Shown one piece after another: positions 4,584-5,245 of a stretch of 5,245 nt of DNA. The translations under genes were made by a program, and so were the position numbers. This DNA comes from Deltaproteobacteria bacterium RBG_13_61_14 (GTDB lineage: Bacteria > RBG-13-61-14), in assembly GCA_001797815.1 (NCBI GenBank), contig MGQK01000066.1:1-5245 (forward strand), read 5' to 3'. How positions within the stretch are numbered: the first letter of the stretch is position 1; each line of letters begins with the position of its first letter. The notes beneath the pieces were generated by a model. The model did no database searches. It saw only the letters and a list, made by a program, of their open reading frames with translations, and was not told the DNA's origin.

Positions 4584-5245
4584 GGAGGCCGTGAAATTCA
4601 GTCTCAGCCCGGAGCTGAAAAGCTTCCAGGAAACCCTCGAGCGGTTTAGCCGCGAAAAGGTCCGGCCCCGCGCGGCCGAGGCGGACGAGGCGGCCCGGGC
4701 GCCCGCGGACCTGCTCCGGGAGCTGCATCGCCTCGGCTACAGTCGCTGCCAGTTCCCGGAAAAATACGGCGGCCTGGGCGAGCCGGGTGATTGCCTTCCC
4801 GCCGCGGTCCTGGCCGCGGGCGCTATTGCCAAGGGCTGCGCCGGGATCGCGCTGGCGGCGCCGGGGCCGGGACCGATTGCCCATCTCTTGCTGGCGGCCG
4901 GCACCGAGGAACAAAAGCGTGCGATCCTGCCCCGGTTCGCGGATTCCGCCCCTGCCTTTGCCGGCTATTCGCTGGGAGTGGGCGTGGTGCCCCCGGATTT
5001 CAGCCGCATCGAGGTCGAGGCCTGGTCCGAACGCGCCGGCTACGTCCTCCAAGGCAAACAAAACTGGGTGGTCAACTTCGACCGGGCCGACCTCTACCTG
5101 ATCACCGCCCGCATCGGCCCAAGCCAACCCGGCGGCCGAGGATGGTTCCTGATCGAAAAGGACACGCCCGGCCTGGAGATCAAAAACCGAGTTCCGAGCA
5201 TGGGTCTATGCGCGGTCCCCTTCGGCGAGTTGTCCCTGGCGGAAT
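4582..5245 (+). CDS. Acyl-CoA dehydrogenase-like protein, 5' part
   Basis: The frame is open from ATG 4582 to the right edge, giving 221 residues of a protein that would normally be about 380. Acyl-CoA dehydrogenases are cytoplasmic FAD enzymes that introduce the alpha-beta double bond into acyl-CoA thioesters. The helical N-terminal domain is clear: FSLSPELKSFQETLERFSRE (6-25), a Leu-Gly-Tyr turn at 51-53 and FPEKYGGLG (58-66). The beta domain shows YVLQGKQNWVVNFDRADLYL (154-173), matching the usual Y-x-L-N-G-x-K-x-W-I-T-N-x-x-x-A-D block, and DTPGLEI. The FAD-contact motif normally T-E-P-x-A-G-S-D reads YSLGVGVVPPD (129-139), so a divergent subfamily is likely. The catalytic C-terminal domain lies outside the window. 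GTG 4591 is an alternative start, with GGAGG only two bases before it. It is divergent from the arsR-like gene. Confidence 0.85.
   Translation, partial: MEAVKFSLSPELKSFQETLERFSREKVRPRAAEADEAARAPADLLRELHRLGYSRCQFPEKYGGLGEPGDCLPAAVLAAGAIAKGCAGIALAAPGPGPIAHLLLAAGTEEQKRAILPRFADSAPAFAGYSLGVGVVPPDFSRIEVEAWSERAGYVLQGKQNWVVNFDRADLYLITARIGPSQPGGRGWFLIEKDTPGLEIKNRVPSMGLCAVPFGELSLAE

Noticed and set aside
4576-5127. 183-residue minus-strand open frame opposite the acyl-CoA dehydrogenase
   Set aside because: The plus-strand frame gives clear acyl-CoA dehydrogenase sequence across the same bases; the minus product has no recognisable motif.

Overview
The window reads as GC-rich bacterial chromosome from a Gram-negative-type organism. 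It carries a DUF374 acyltransferase of the lipid A/lysophospholipid acyltransferase clan, a lipoprotein-type sulfatase-superfamily protein, a Ycf46-like AAA+ ATPase, a SmtB-like ArsR repressor and an acyl-CoA dehydrogenase. The sulfatase tails ending in LKALGYLP, the dispersed CCGCAGAT / AACACGAAGGGACACGAA repeats and the palindrome with arm GTAGGGGCGGCTCG recall uncultured Desulfobacterota, Acidobacteriota/Aminicenantes or PVC-group genomes. No marker gene settles this, so the placement is a low-confidence inference.

Left part (1-2352): a decayed sulfatase locus. Positions 5-79 (minus) encode only the last 24 residues of a sulfatase. A ~132-bp MITE-like element (80-211) with 18-bp terminal inverted repeats and a perfect 28-bp internal palindrome cuts this tail off. 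Next is an intact DUF374 acyltransferase (228-935, plus). Its last 26 bp overlap, tail to tail, a second sulfatase-superfamily gene (910-2352, minus). That gene has one in-frame amber codon (1534-1536) that splits it in two. Its metal/nucleophile motifs are partly non-canonical, and its 5' end lies inside dispersed repeat DNA with no ordinary start codon near the signal peptide.

Middle (about 2249-2637): a gene-free mosaic of short dispersed repeats. It holds a 3 x 9-bp tandem array, a perfect 12-bp inverted pair and a nested inverted-repeat structure of about 190 bp.

Right part (2638-5245): a compact two-gene minus-strand operon of an ArsR/SmtB repressor and a Ycf46-like AAA+ ATPase, separated by one base. 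The repressor keeps the complete alpha-5 metal ligand set of zinc-sensing SmtB-type proteins, so the ATPase may be under metal control. Divergently transcribed from it, and running off the right edge, is an acyl-CoA dehydrogenase-like gene. The 70-bp gap between the divergent genes carries two opposed TTGACA boxes, which place both predicted transcription starts almost on the start codons.

The most noteworthy items are the zinc-sensor/AAA+ pairing, the MITE-like element next to the orphan sulfatase tail, and the amber-interrupted sulfatase. I see no complete transposase, CRISPR array, tRNA or rRNA gene, and no clearly new defence-type system.
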